The notes under the pieces: model-generated
Databases searched by the model: none
Seen by the model: the letters and a program-made list of their open reading frames with translations, nothing else
What the model was told of the DNA's origin: nothing
Assembly (NCBI GenBank): GCA_945971755.1
Contig: CAMFPJ010000019.1
Location: forward strand, 1-17,092
Direction of reading: 5' to 3'
Source: an uncultured Clostridia bacterium
GTDB lineage: Bacteria > Bacillota > Clostridia > Oscillospirales > Acutalibacteraceae
Length of the DNA stretch: 17,092 nt
Translations under genes and position numbers: made by a program
In this document: one piece after another, positions 7,375-14,976 of the stretch
How positions within the stretch are numbered: the stretch's first letter is position 1
Layout: every line of letters begins with the position of its first letter

Positions 7375-7464
7375 TGCTAAAATTAAGTCAACTGTAAACC
7401 GTTTTTGCGGTATCAGTTTATTCTGAAATGCCCGAAAGGGTAAATAGAAAAAGGAGACTTTCAC
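7375..7464 (+). promoter_or_regulatory. Extended -10 promoter and structured 5' leader of the importer operon
   Basis: TGCTAAAAT (7375-7383) is an extended -10 with no good -35 box, which would make the promoter dependent on an activator or weak. Transcription would start near 7390, exactly where a hairpin begins (7390-7418; AACTG/CAGTT outside, ACCG/CGGT inside). A second small hairpin (7429-7442) has a GAAA tetraloop. The AAGGAG ribosome site follows at about 7451-7456. I cannot match the leader to a known riboswitch. Confidence 0.45.
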
Positions 7465-9753
7465 ATGAAACTCAGAAAAATCTTAGCAGTAGTACTTGTG
7501 CTTACTATGTGCCTTGGTTTATTTGCAGCTTGTGGCAAGACTCAGAATGGCGACAATTCAAACAGAACATCACAGAAAGATGTTCCGCTCGTAGTTGGTT
7601 ATTCTCCGTTTAGCGAGAAGTTCAGCCCGTTCTTTGCTGACACAGCTTATGACCAGGACGTTGCAGGCATGACACAGGTATCATTGCTCACAACAGACCG
7701 TGTCGGCGGTATTATCTACAATGCTATTGAGGGCGAAACAGTCAAATACAATGGCAAAGATTACAAATACACAGGTATCGCTGACGTTAAAGTTGACCAA
7801 AAGGATGACGGTACGGTAGAGTACACATTCAAGATTAAGGAAGGCGTTAAGTTCAGCGACGGCGTAGAACTTACTGCTGATGACGTAATCTTCTCAATGT
7901 ATGTTCTTGCTGACCCGACTTATGACGGTGCGTCAACAATCTATGCTACTCCCATTAAGGGTATTGAAGAATACAGAAGCGGTATGGAACAGCGCGGTGC
8001 AGTTATCTTTGCTGCAGGTGACAAAGGCTATCAGGCAAACGACAACTACACAGAAGACCAGTACAACGCATTCTGGAAATATTATAAAGAAGAAGCAGGC
8101 GCAGCTTTCGCTAAAGAAATTTGCGACTACGTAATTGCAAACGGATACAACACAGCTGAAGACACAGTTGCAGCTTGTGCTGCTAACTGGGGTTATAAAC
8201 TTAAAGACGATGCAACTTATGCAGACTTCTGGGATGCAATCGTTGCTGCATATCCCACAGTTGAAGAAGCTGAAGCAACAGAATCAGCAGGTTCTGACCG
8301 TTTAGGTCTCACAATCGCAAGCGACGCACAGTTCGAGGTCGGTGTTACAACAGGCGAGAGTGCTGCAAAAATCTCAGGTATCGAAAAGATTGATAACTAC
8401 ACAGTTAAAGTTACAACAACTTCTTTCGATGCAACAACAATTTATCAGTTAGGCATCAGCGTTACTCCTCTTCACTATTACGGTGATAAAGCAGCTTATG
8501 ACTATGCTAACAACAAGTTCGGCTTTACAAAGGGTGACCTTTCAAAGGTTAAGTCACTTACAACAAAGCCCATGGGCGCAGGTCCGTACAGATTCATTAA
8601 GTATGAAAATAAAGTAGTTTACTTTGAAGCAAACGAAAATTACTACAAGGGTGTTCCGCTTACATATTATGTACAGTTTAAGGAAACACAGGAAGGCGAT
8701 AAGGTTTCAGGCGTAGGCCAGGGAACAATCGACGTTACAGATCCTTCATTCTCAAAGAAGGTTGCAGCAGAAATCGCTACTTACAACTCAAATAAGGAAA
8801 CAACAGGCGATAAGGTTAAGACAGACCTTGTTGCAAACCTTGGCTACGGCTACATCGGTATTAACGCAAAGACAGTTAATGTTGGCGGCGTACCGGATTC
8901 TGATGCATCTAAGGCTCTTCGTAAGGCATTTGCAACAATCTTCTCGGTTTACCGTGATATGGCAGTTGACTCATACTACGGCGAGGCTGCTGAAGTTATC
9001 AACTATCCGATTTCAACAACATCTTGGGCAGCTCCTCAGAAGTCAGACGCTGACTACAGAGTTGCTTACTCAAAGGATGCAGCAGGTAACGACATTTACA
9101 CAGCAGATATGGACGCAGAAGCTAAGTACGCAGCAGCAAAGACTGCAGCTCTTTCCTTCTTCCAGGCAGCAGGCTACACAGTTGCTGACGGTAAAGTAAC
9201 AGCAGCTCCTAAGGGCGCTAAGCTTACTTATGAAATCATTATTCCTGCTGACGGTGTAGGTGACCACCCGTCATTCGCAGTGCTTACTGCAGCTAAAGAA
9301 GCATTTGCAGAAATCGGCATTAACCTTATCATCAACGACCCGACAGACTCTAACGTTCTTTGGGACGCTATGGATGCATGTACTCACGAAATGTGGGCAG
9401 CCGCTTGGGGCGCAACAATTGACCCTGATATGTACCAGATTTACTATTCAAAGAACGTAGTTGGTGTTGAAGGTTCTTCAGAATCTAACCACTATCATAT
9501 TCAGGATAAGAAGCTTGACGAGTACATCATGGAAGCTCGCACAAGTGCTGACCAGGCTTACAGAAAGACTGTTTACAAGGCATGCTTTGACATCATTCTT
9601 GACTGGGGTGTTGAAATTCCTGTTTATCAGAGACAGAACTGTGTTATCTTCAGTGCAGAGCGTATTCAGCTTGATACAGTTACTCCTGATATCACAACAT
9701 TCTACGGTTGGTTAAGCGAAGTTGAAAATCTTCAGATGGTAGTTGCAAAATAA
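7465..9753 (+). CDS. Oligopeptide ABC transporter substrate-binding lipoprotein (family 5)
   Basis: This is the receptor of the peptide importer encoded by the next four genes. The signal peptide has a Lys/Arg start and hydrophobic core and ends in a lipobox FAAC with Cys23. The mature protein would be lipid-anchored on the outer face of the membrane. The family-5 fold is seen in segments such as FKIKEGVKFSDGVELTADDV (residues 122-141) and GAGPYRF (371-377). At 762 residues it is about 200 longer than the usual 530-560. Much of the excess lies between about residues 165 and 300, rich in Ala, Asp, Glu and aromatic residues, just where the family normally passes straight from helix to strand. 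The ribosome site is strong. Two hairpins between this gene and the permease genes may raise its expression over theirs. Dipeptides or other nickel/peptide-type ligands cannot be excluded. Confidence 0.93.
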   Translation: MKLRKILAVVLVLTMCLGLFAACGKTQNGDNSNRTSQKDVPLVVGYSPFSEKFSPFFADTAYDQDVAGMTQVSLLTTDRVGGIIYNAIEGETVKYNGKDYKYTGIADVKVDQKDDGTVEYTFKIKEGVKFSDGVELTADDVIFSMYVLADPTYDGASTIYATPIKGIEEYRSGMEQRGAVIFAAGDKGYQANDNYTEDQYNAFWKYYKEEAGAAFAKEICDYVIANGYNTAEDTVAACAANWGYKLKDDATYADFWDAIVAAYPTVEEAEATESAGSDRLGLTIASDAQFEVGVTTGESAAKISGIEKIDNYTVKVTTTSFDATTIYQLGISVTPLHYYGDKAAYDYANNKFGFTKGDLSKVKSLTTKPMGAGPYRFIKYENKVVYFEANENYYKGVPLTYYVQFKETQEGDKVSGVGQGTIDVTDPSFSKKVAAEIATYNSNKETTGDKVKTDLVANLGYGYIGINAKTVNVGGVPDSDASKALRKAFATIFSVYRDMAVDSYYGEAAEVINYPISTTSWAAPQKSDADYRVAYSKDAAGNDIYTADMDAEAKYAAAKTAALSFFQAAGYTVADGKVTAAPKGAKLTYEIIIPADGVGDHPSFAVLTAAKEAFAEIGINLIINDPTDSNVLWDAMDACTHEMWAAAWGATIDPDMYQIYYSKNVVGVEGSSESNHYHIQDKKLDEYIMEARTSADQAYRKTVYKACFDIILDWGVEIPVYQRQNCVIFSAERIQLDTVTPDITTFYGWLSEVENLQMVVAK

Positions 9754-9787
9754 GCAATCATTAAAGATTTAATATACTAACAAATCT

Positions 9788-9818
9788 CAGCATCCACAGC
9801 CATGTGGGTGCTGGGTTT
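9788..9818 (+). terminator. Hairpin with weak T-run after the binding-protein gene
   Basis: A 10-bp stem with one G-T wobble (CAGCATCCAC / GTGGGTGCTG, 9788-9813) and a 6-nt loop is followed only by GGTTTTG. It probably acts as a leaky terminator or 3'-end stabiliser, leaving more binding-protein mRNA than permease mRNA. Confidence 0.6.
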
Positions 9819-9822
9819 TGCA

Positions 9823-9868
9823 GTTTGATAAGGGGCTTTGTTTTGTGCTTCAAAGCTTCTTATCAAAC
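9823..9868 (+). repeat. Long two-part hairpin upstream of the first permease gene
   Basis: GTTTGATAAG (9823-9832) pairs perfectly with CTTATCAAAC (9859-9868). Inside, GCTTTG pairs with CAAAGC across a symmetric 2-by-2 internal loop. No T-run follows, so it looks like an RNA processing or stability element and not a terminator. Confidence 0.6.
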
Positions 9869-9908
9869 GGCAATATGCTGAAAAAATACAGAAGGATTTG
9901 ATAAATTT

Positions 9909-10895
9909 ATGGGCAAGTACATCCTGAAGCGACTCTTACAATGTGTCGTTATTCTGTTCTTTGTTGCACTTGTTATTTATGCAATTATGCGTTGTCTTCC
10001 GACTTCGTACGTTGAGTCAATAGCCAGACAGAGAGCATCATTACCCGGTTCAAAATCATACACCGAATGGCTGGAACAGCTAAATGCGGTTTACGGTCTT
10101 GACGTGGGAATTGTCAGAGGCTTTTTCAAATGGCTCAAGAGTGCTGTTGTTCTTGACTTCGGCGACTCATGGTATTTCAACATACCCGTTCTTGACAAGT
10201 TCAAATCAGTAATTTGGTACTCTTTCGTTTTGGGCGCAGTATCATTTTTCCTCGAAATAATTATTGCAATTCCTCTTGGAATTATCTCTGCTGTCAAACA
10301 GTACAGCAAGATTGACTATGCAGTAACGGTTTTCGCACTTATCGGTATTTCGCTTCCCACCTTCTTCTTTGCCACTCTTTTGAAACTGATATTCAGTATT
10401 AAGCTTGGCTGGTTTGACCTGTACGGTATCGTGGGAAGATATTATGACCAGCTTTCCTTAGGAGGAAAATTCCTTGATATGGCAAAGCATTATGTTTTAC
10501 CGACAGTTACTATTGTCATTGTAAGTATCGGTTCAACAATGCGTTACACACGTACTAATATGCTGGAGGTTCTCAATTCCGATTATATCAGAACCGCAAG
10601 GGCAAAGGGTGTTCCCGAGAGAAAGGTTATCAGTTATCACGCTTTTAGAAACACTCTTATTCCCATTGTTACTATTATCGGCGGTTCACTTCCGGGCCTT
10701 TTCTCCGGCGCACTTATTACCGAGACGCTTTTCCAGATTCCCGGTATAGGTTGGGTTTCTTATCAGGCAATGGTTGGCGGCGATATTCCGTTCTCAATGT
10801 TCTACATGATTTTTATTGCAGTTTTAACGCTTGTTGGTACACTTCTTGCAGACATTCTTTATGCGGTTGTTGACCCGAGAGTCAGAGTAGGATAA
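9909..10895 (+). CDS. Peptide ABC transporter permease, OppB/DppB type
   Basis: This is the first transmembrane subunit of the importer. It has 328 residues, the usual size. It begins with the amphipathic stretch and first helix typical of OppB (residues 3-28), followed by an external segment and a DFGDSW motif near 83-88, and then five more helices. The conserved cytoplasmic EAA loop that docks on the ATPases is seen at about 226-250 (YIRTARAKGV followed by the F-R-N-x-L-I-P pattern). The protein ends with the usual V-D-P-R-V-R-V tail. A GAAGGA ribosome site lies rather far (12 nt) from the ATG. The gene is 155 bp from the binding-protein gene and 13 bp from the next permease start. Confidence 0.94.
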   Translation: MGKYILKRLLQCVVILFFVALVIYAIMRCLPTSYVESIARQRASLPGSKSYTEWLEQLNAVYGLDVGIVRGFFKWLKSAVVLDFGDSWYFNIPVLDKFKSVIWYSFVLGAVSFFLEIIIAIPLGIISAVKQYSKIDYAVTVFALIGISLPTFFFATLLKLIFSIKLGWFDLYGIVGRYYDQLSLGGKFLDMAKHYVLPTVTIVIVSIGSTMRYTRTNMLEVLNSDYIRTARAKGVPERKVISYHAFRNTLIPIVTIIGGSLPGLFSGALITETLFQIPGIGWVSYQAMVGGDIPFSMFYMIFIAVLTLVGTLLADILYAVVDPRVRVG

Positions 10896-10908
10896 GGAGG
10901 TGCCGAAA

Positions 10909-12462
10909 TTGTCAAAGTCAGAGTTAAACAATAACAATACACAGCAAACAGAAGAAGTAATTGCGCTTGACGACGAAAGACGAGTTAAGGTGCTTTCTCC
11001 TTCAATGCTTGTTTTTAAGCGTTTCATAAGAAATAAACTTGCTATTGTGGGCACAGTCTTTATTGTGGCAATGTTTATATTCTCATTTATCGGCGGCCTT
11101 ATCTCACCCTACGGTGAAGCAGAAGTTTTCAGACATTATGAAGAAATGTATAAGGACTATGCCGCAGCAAAACATAACGAAACTTATTATTTCACGGAAG
11201 ATGCAAATCATAAGGTGCCCAACCCTTCGGTTTTTAACTTTAAGTTTGTGGGTGCAAAAACATCAGGCAAAACAGAATTCACTGTTGATGAGGACAAGTT
11301 TACCCTTGAAGAATTAGGCGAAAAAACTTATGCAATCTACTCGTCAACAGGAGATTTAGTTACAGTTGCTTCAACTTACTTTTTTGACACTGCAGTCGAA
11401 GATTTCGACGTAACACTTGATTTCAGATTTGCAGCGCAAAAGGCTATCGCAGACAAGGAAGAAAGTTTCACAGTCGGCGGAAACAAATATTTTGTTAAAA
11501 CCAATGAAGAGGAAAACAATATTATTTGTAATGCTGACAGCAAAGAACTTGTTTTCATTTCAGATTACATCGTAAATTCCGCTTACAATGACATTAAGCT
11601 TTCCTTTGAAGAAAAATCTGCTATCAAAGAAGCAATTGAAAGCGGAGCGGAAACCTACGAGTTTGACGGAAACACCTTCAAAATCGAAAAAGGTATGTAT
11701 GAAACAAAAATTAAGGGCATTACAAAGGCTTACGTTAACCTTAGTTACGCTTCACCGTCAAAGGAGCATTGGCTCGGTACCGACGCTAACGGTATGGACA
11801 TTTTGACACGCCTTATGTACGGCGGACGTGTTTCACTTATGATTGGTTTCATTGTTGTTATCGTTGAAACCGTTCTCGGCGTTATTCTCGGCGGTATTTC
11901 AGGCTACTTCGGCGGAGTTGTTGACAACATTATTATGCGTATCGTTGACATTTTCAACTGCATTCCCTCAACCCCGCTTATCATTATTTTAGGCGCGATG
12001 ATGGACGCAATGCAAATTGACCCGCAAATTCGTATGATTTACCTTATGCTTATTCTCGGTTTCCTTGGTTGGCCCGGTGTAGCAAGACTTGTCCGCGGTC
12101 AGATTCTCTCACTTCGTGAGCAGGAATTTATGACAGCAACGGAGGCAACGGGCATTTCGGTTTCAAGAAGAATTTTCAAGCACTTGGTTCCCAATGTTAT
12201 TCCACAGCTTATTGTTATTTGCACAATGGGACTTGGCGGTGTTATTCTTACCGAATCAACTCTTTCATTCCTCGGTCTCGGCGTTAAGTTCCCGTTTGCT
12301 TCTTGGGGTAACATTATCAATGCCGTAAGTAACGTTTTTGTTATGACTAACTATTGGTTCGTATGGATTCCTGCAGGCTTCTGTATTCTTATTACAGTTC
12401 TCGGTTTTAACTTTATCGGTGACGGTCTTCGCGATGCGTTTGATCCGAAAATGAAGAGATAA
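10909..12462 (+). CDS. Peptide ABC transporter permease, OppC/DppC type, with large external insert
   Basis: This is the second transmembrane subunit. The core is normal OppC: a first helix at about 46-68, then from about residue 285 the HWLGTDANGMDILTRLMYG motif, five helices, an EAA loop (ATEATGIS then F-K-H-L-x-P-N, near 412-432) and a D-G-L-R-D-x-F-D-P tail. Between the first helix and the core sits an extra segment of about 200 residues (roughly 75-280). It should face outward and contains three weakly similar beta-rich units (around FTVDEDKF, FTVGGNKY and YEFDGNTF). Total length is 517, against about 300 in the family. I chose TTG 10909 because the AAGGAGGTG site (10895-10902) covers the alternative GTG 10900. 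Residue numbers count from that GTG; subtract 3 for the TTG start. Confidence 0.92.
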   Translation: MSKSELNNNNTQQTEEVIALDDERRVKVLSPSMLVFKRFIRNKLAIVGTVFIVAMFIFSFIGGLISPYGEAEVFRHYEEMYKDYAAAKHNETYYFTEDANHKVPNPSVFNFKFVGAKTSGKTEFTVDEDKFTLEELGEKTYAIYSSTGDLVTVASTYFFDTAVEDFDVTLDFRFAAQKAIADKEESFTVGGNKYFVKTNEEENNIICNADSKELVFISDYIVNSAYNDIKLSFEEKSAIKEAIESGAETYEFDGNTFKIEKGMYETKIKGITKAYVNLSYASPSKEHWLGTDANGMDILTRLMYGGRVSLMIGFIVVIVETVLGVILGGISGYFGGVVDNIIMRIVDIFNCIPSTPLIIILGAMMDAMQIDPQIRMIYLMLILGFLGWPGVARLVRGQILSLREQEFMTATEATGISVSRRIFKHLVPNVIPQLIVICTMGLGGVILTESTLSFLGLGVKFPFASWGNIINAVSNVFVMTNYWFVWIPAGFCILITVLGFNFIGDGLRDAFDPKMKR

Positions 12463-12474
12463 GGAGGTAATTTT

Positions 12475-13629
12475 ATGAGCAACAAATCAAAGAATAAAGA
12501 TTCAAATTACCTCTCTGCTAAAGAGTCGAGAAGAATTACAAAAGAAAACCGTAAAATCACAAGAAAATACGAAAAGGAGATTTCAAGAAAAAATGTTCCT
12601 GAAAGCGAATACGCTACAACTATGCGTGACCCGCAGAACATTCTTGAAATTGATGACCTTCACACATATTTCTTCACAGATCAGGGAACGGTTAAGTCGG
12701 TTGACGGCGTTTCATTCGATATTCCGCGCGGTAAGACAGTTGGCGTTGTTGGAGAGTCGGGCTGCGGTAAATCAGTTACAAGCCTTTCAATTATGCGCCT
12801 TTTACAGAGACCCATCGGTCAGATTGTCGGCGGTGAAATTCGCTTAAATCTCGGTGACAAAGCTATTGATATTGCAAAAACTCCCATGGTTGAAGTGCAG
12901 AATATTCGCGGCAATGAAATTTCCATGATTTTCCAGGAGCCGATGACAACCCTTAACCCTGTTTTCAGAATCGGTACACAGGTTGATGAAACAATTAAAC
13001 TTCACAACCCGGATATGGACAAAGAAGCGGTTAAAAAACGTTCAATCGAAATGCTTGAGCTGGTCGGCATTGCTAACAGCGAGGGCGTTTACGATATGTA
13101 CCCTCATGAGCTTTCAGGCGGTATGCGTCAGCGTGTTGTTATTGCTATGGCGCTTGCTTGCGAGCCGAAACTTATTATTGCAGATGAGCCCACAACTGCA
13201 CTTGATGTTACAATTCAGGCGCAGATTCTTGACTTGTTCCGTCAGCTTAAAGACAGAATTAACTCAAGTATTATGCTCATAACTCATGACCTGGGCGTTA
13301 TTGCCGAAATGGCAGATTACGTTGTTGTTATGTACGCAGGCAGAATTGTTGAAAAGGGCACACTTGATGACATTTTCCTTCATCCTGCACATCCGTACAC
13401 AATCGGTCTTATGAATTCAAAGCCCTCAATCAACAAAACGGTTGACAGGCTTTACAGTATTCCGGGCAAGGTTCCTAACCCAATCGAAATGCCCGACTAC
13501 TGTTATTTCCGTGACAGATGCGAAATGTGTGTTGAAAAGTGTAACGGCGAATATCCGCCGCTTCACAAGATTAGCGATACTCATTACGTTTCCTGTTACA
13601 GATTTGACGAAGAAGGAGGTAAAGAATAA
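12475..13629 (+). CDS. Peptide ABC transporter ATPase, OppD/DppD type
   Basis: This is one of the two cytoplasmic ATPases that power the importer. Motifs in order are Walker A GESGCGKS (93-100), Q-loop Gln154, signature LSGGMRQ (213-219), Walker B IIADE (234-238) and switch His271. The C-terminal oligopeptide/dipeptide extension carries cysteines 343, 349, 352 and 356, the pattern reported to bind an iron-sulphur cluster in some OppD/DppD proteins. The first 55 or so residues are an unusual, highly charged Lys/Arg/Glu-rich and probably helical extension not needed for the ATPase fold. A near-perfect AAGGAGG site stands 12 bp after the upstream stop. The gene shares one base with the next start. 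Confidence 0.94.
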   Translation: MSNKSKNKDSNYLSAKESRRITKENRKITRKYEKEISRKNVPESEYATTMRDPQNILEIDDLHTYFFTDQGTVKSVDGVSFDIPRGKTVGVVGESGCGKSVTSLSIMRLLQRPIGQIVGGEIRLNLGDKAIDIAKTPMVEVQNIRGNEISMIFQEPMTTLNPVFRIGTQVDETIKLHNPDMDKEAVKKRSIEMLELVGIANSEGVYDMYPHELSGGMRQRVVIAMALACEPKLIIADEPTTALDVTIQAQILDLFRQLKDRINSSIMLITHDLGVIAEMADYVVVMYAGRIVEKGTLDDIFLHPAHPYTIGLMNSKPSINKTVDRLYSIPGKVPNPIEMPDYCYFRDRCEMCVEKCNGEYPPLHKISDTHYVSCYRFDEEGGKE

Positions 13630-14672
13630 TGGCAATACCAAAAATTGATACTTCTTTTACTCCGATTACTCATAACCCGGAAAATATCCTTGAAGTTAAT
13701 GCACTTAAAAAATACTTCCCGATTAAAGACGGCCTTCTTAAAAGAACGGTCGGCTATGTTAAAGCTGTTGACGGTGTAACCTTCAACATTAAACGCGGTA
13801 TAACAATGGGACTTGTTGGTGAGTCCGGCTGCGGAAAAACCACAACAGGCAGAACTATTCTTCGCCTTAATGATACAAAAACTGCAGGTCAGGTTCTTTT
13901 TAACGGCCAGGAGGTTTATGACCTTTCTAAAAGCGAGCTTCGTGCGTTAAGACCTAAAATGCAGATTATTTTCCAAGACCCGTACTCGTCTTTGTCTCCA
14001 AGAATGCCTATTTCTGAAATTATCGGTGAAGCAGTAAGGGAGCATAATATTGTTCCGAAGGACGAATTTGACGATTATATTGAACAGGTAATGTCAAACT
14101 GCGGACTTATGTCTTACCACAAAGACAGATACCCCCACGAATTTTCGGGCGGTCAGCGTCAAAGAATTTGTATTGCAAGGGCATTGGCTCTTAACCCGGA
14201 GTTTGTTGTTTGTGACGAGCCTGTTTCAGCGCTCGACGTTTCAATTCAGGCACAGATTATTAACCTTTTGCAAGACCTTCAGGAGAAATATAACTTAACT
14301 TATCTTTTCATTTCTCATGACCTTTCGGTAGTTGAGCATATTTCGGATACAATAGGTGTTATGTACCTCGGTAATCTTGTTGAGTACGGCAGTAAAAAGG
14401 ACATTTTCTCAAATCCTTCGCACCCGTACACAAAGGCTCTTTTCTCGGCAATTCCTGTTCCTGACCCAACCGTTAAGATGAACAGAATTGTTCTTGAGGG
14501 CAGTATTCCTTCTCCTGCAAACCCGCCTTCGGGTTGTAAGTTTCATACAAGATGCAAAAATTGTATGGAAATATGCAAATCGGTTGCACCCGAACAGAAG
14601 GAAATTGAAAGCGGACATTTTGTTTGCTGTCACCTTTATGACGACGTTAAAAGCGTGAGCGAAAATGGCTAA
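13629..14672 (+). CDS. Peptide ABC transporter ATPase, OppF/DppF type
   Basis: This is the second ATPase, which pairs with the OppD-type subunit. It has Walker A GESGCGKT (64-71), Q-loop Gln116 in IIFQDPYSSLSP, signature FSGGQRQ (172-178), Walker B VVCDE (193-197) and His230. The C-terminal extension again holds a cysteine group (303, 309, 312, 316, plus 333 and 334). The PHEFSGGQRQRICIARAL segment is typical of OppF/DppF. Its ATG overlaps the upstream stop by one base (TAATG), which implies translational coupling and matched amounts of the two ATPases. Its 3' end overlaps the next small gene by 8 bases. At 347 residues it is slightly longer than average because of the C-terminal tail. Confidence 0.94.
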   Translation: MAIPKIDTSFTPITHNPENILEVNALKKYFPIKDGLLKRTVGYVKAVDGVTFNIKRGITMGLVGESGCGKTTTGRTILRLNDTKTAGQVLFNGQEVYDLSKSELRALRPKMQIIFQDPYSSLSPRMPISEIIGEAVREHNIVPKDEFDDYIEQVMSNCGLMSYHKDRYPHEFSGGQRQRICIARALALNPEFVVCDEPVSALDVSIQAQIINLLQDLQEKYNLTYLFISHDLSVVEHISDTIGVMYLGNLVEYGSKKDIFSNPSHPYTKALFSAIPVPDPTVKMNRIVLEGSIPSPANPPSGCKFHTRCKNCMEICKSVAPEQKEIESGHFVCCHLYDDVKSVSENG

Positions 14673-14916
14673 ACGTAAAGATGATTATTATGACGACGGC
14701 AGAACCGTGGCACCAATGGATATTGAGGGAATGCCGTTTGTCAGCAGGGGAAAAAGCCTTAAAAACCGTAAAAAAACTGACCCTGACGCACCCGCTCTTA
14801 CAAAAAAAGAACTTCGTCAGTTGGTGTTTTCGGGAATAGTCAGCGGAGCGTTAATTGCACTTGTTTTTATTGTTGCCGCTGCTGTTCTTTTGGGGCTTAT
14901 TTACTTTTTTGCTTAA
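14665..14916 (+). CDS. Small single-helix membrane protein at the end of the importer operon
   Basis: The protein has 83 residues. The N-terminal half is very polar, with a DDYYDDGRTVAPMDIEGMPF stretch (residues 6-25) and a Lys/Arg-rich region. One hydrophobic helix follows at about 54-82, ending at the C-terminus. The topology is therefore probably N-in with a C-terminal anchor. I do not know a function. Small clostridial proteins with an acidic D-D-G-R-T motif and one helix seem familiar to me, but I cannot confirm a family. Its start lies 8 bases inside the OppF-type gene, so it is translationally coupled to the ATPase, and the terminator follows at once. A role in transporter assembly or regulation is possible but untested. 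Confidence 0.8.
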   Translation: MAKRKDDYYDDGRTVAPMDIEGMPFVSRGKSLKNRKKTDPDAPALTKKELRQLVFSGIVSGALIALVFIVAAAVLLGLIYFFA

Positions 14917-14933
14917 ATAAAATGAAAAAATCA

Positions 14934-14966
14934 GGGAGGCTGAAAACAGCCTCCCGTTTTGTTTTC
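14934..14966. terminator. Bidirectional terminator between the importer operon and the SPFH gene
   Basis: A perfect 9-bp GC-rich stem (GGGAGGCTG / CAGCCTCCC, 14934-14955) with an AAAA loop is followed by GTTTTGTTTT on the plus strand. On the minus strand it is followed by a T-run complementary to AAAAAA at 14925-14930. It serves both convergent transcripts. Confidence 0.92.
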
Positions 14967-14976
14967 CTTGTTACTG

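Noticed and set aside
7384..7464. Riboswitch in the leader of the importer operon
   Set aside because: Two modest hairpins are present, but I see no known riboswitch core and no alternative terminator or clear masking of the ribosome site.
10900..10908. GTG start for the OppC-type permease
   Set aside because: The GTG is part of the AAGGAGGTG ribosome site. TTG 10909 is better spaced.
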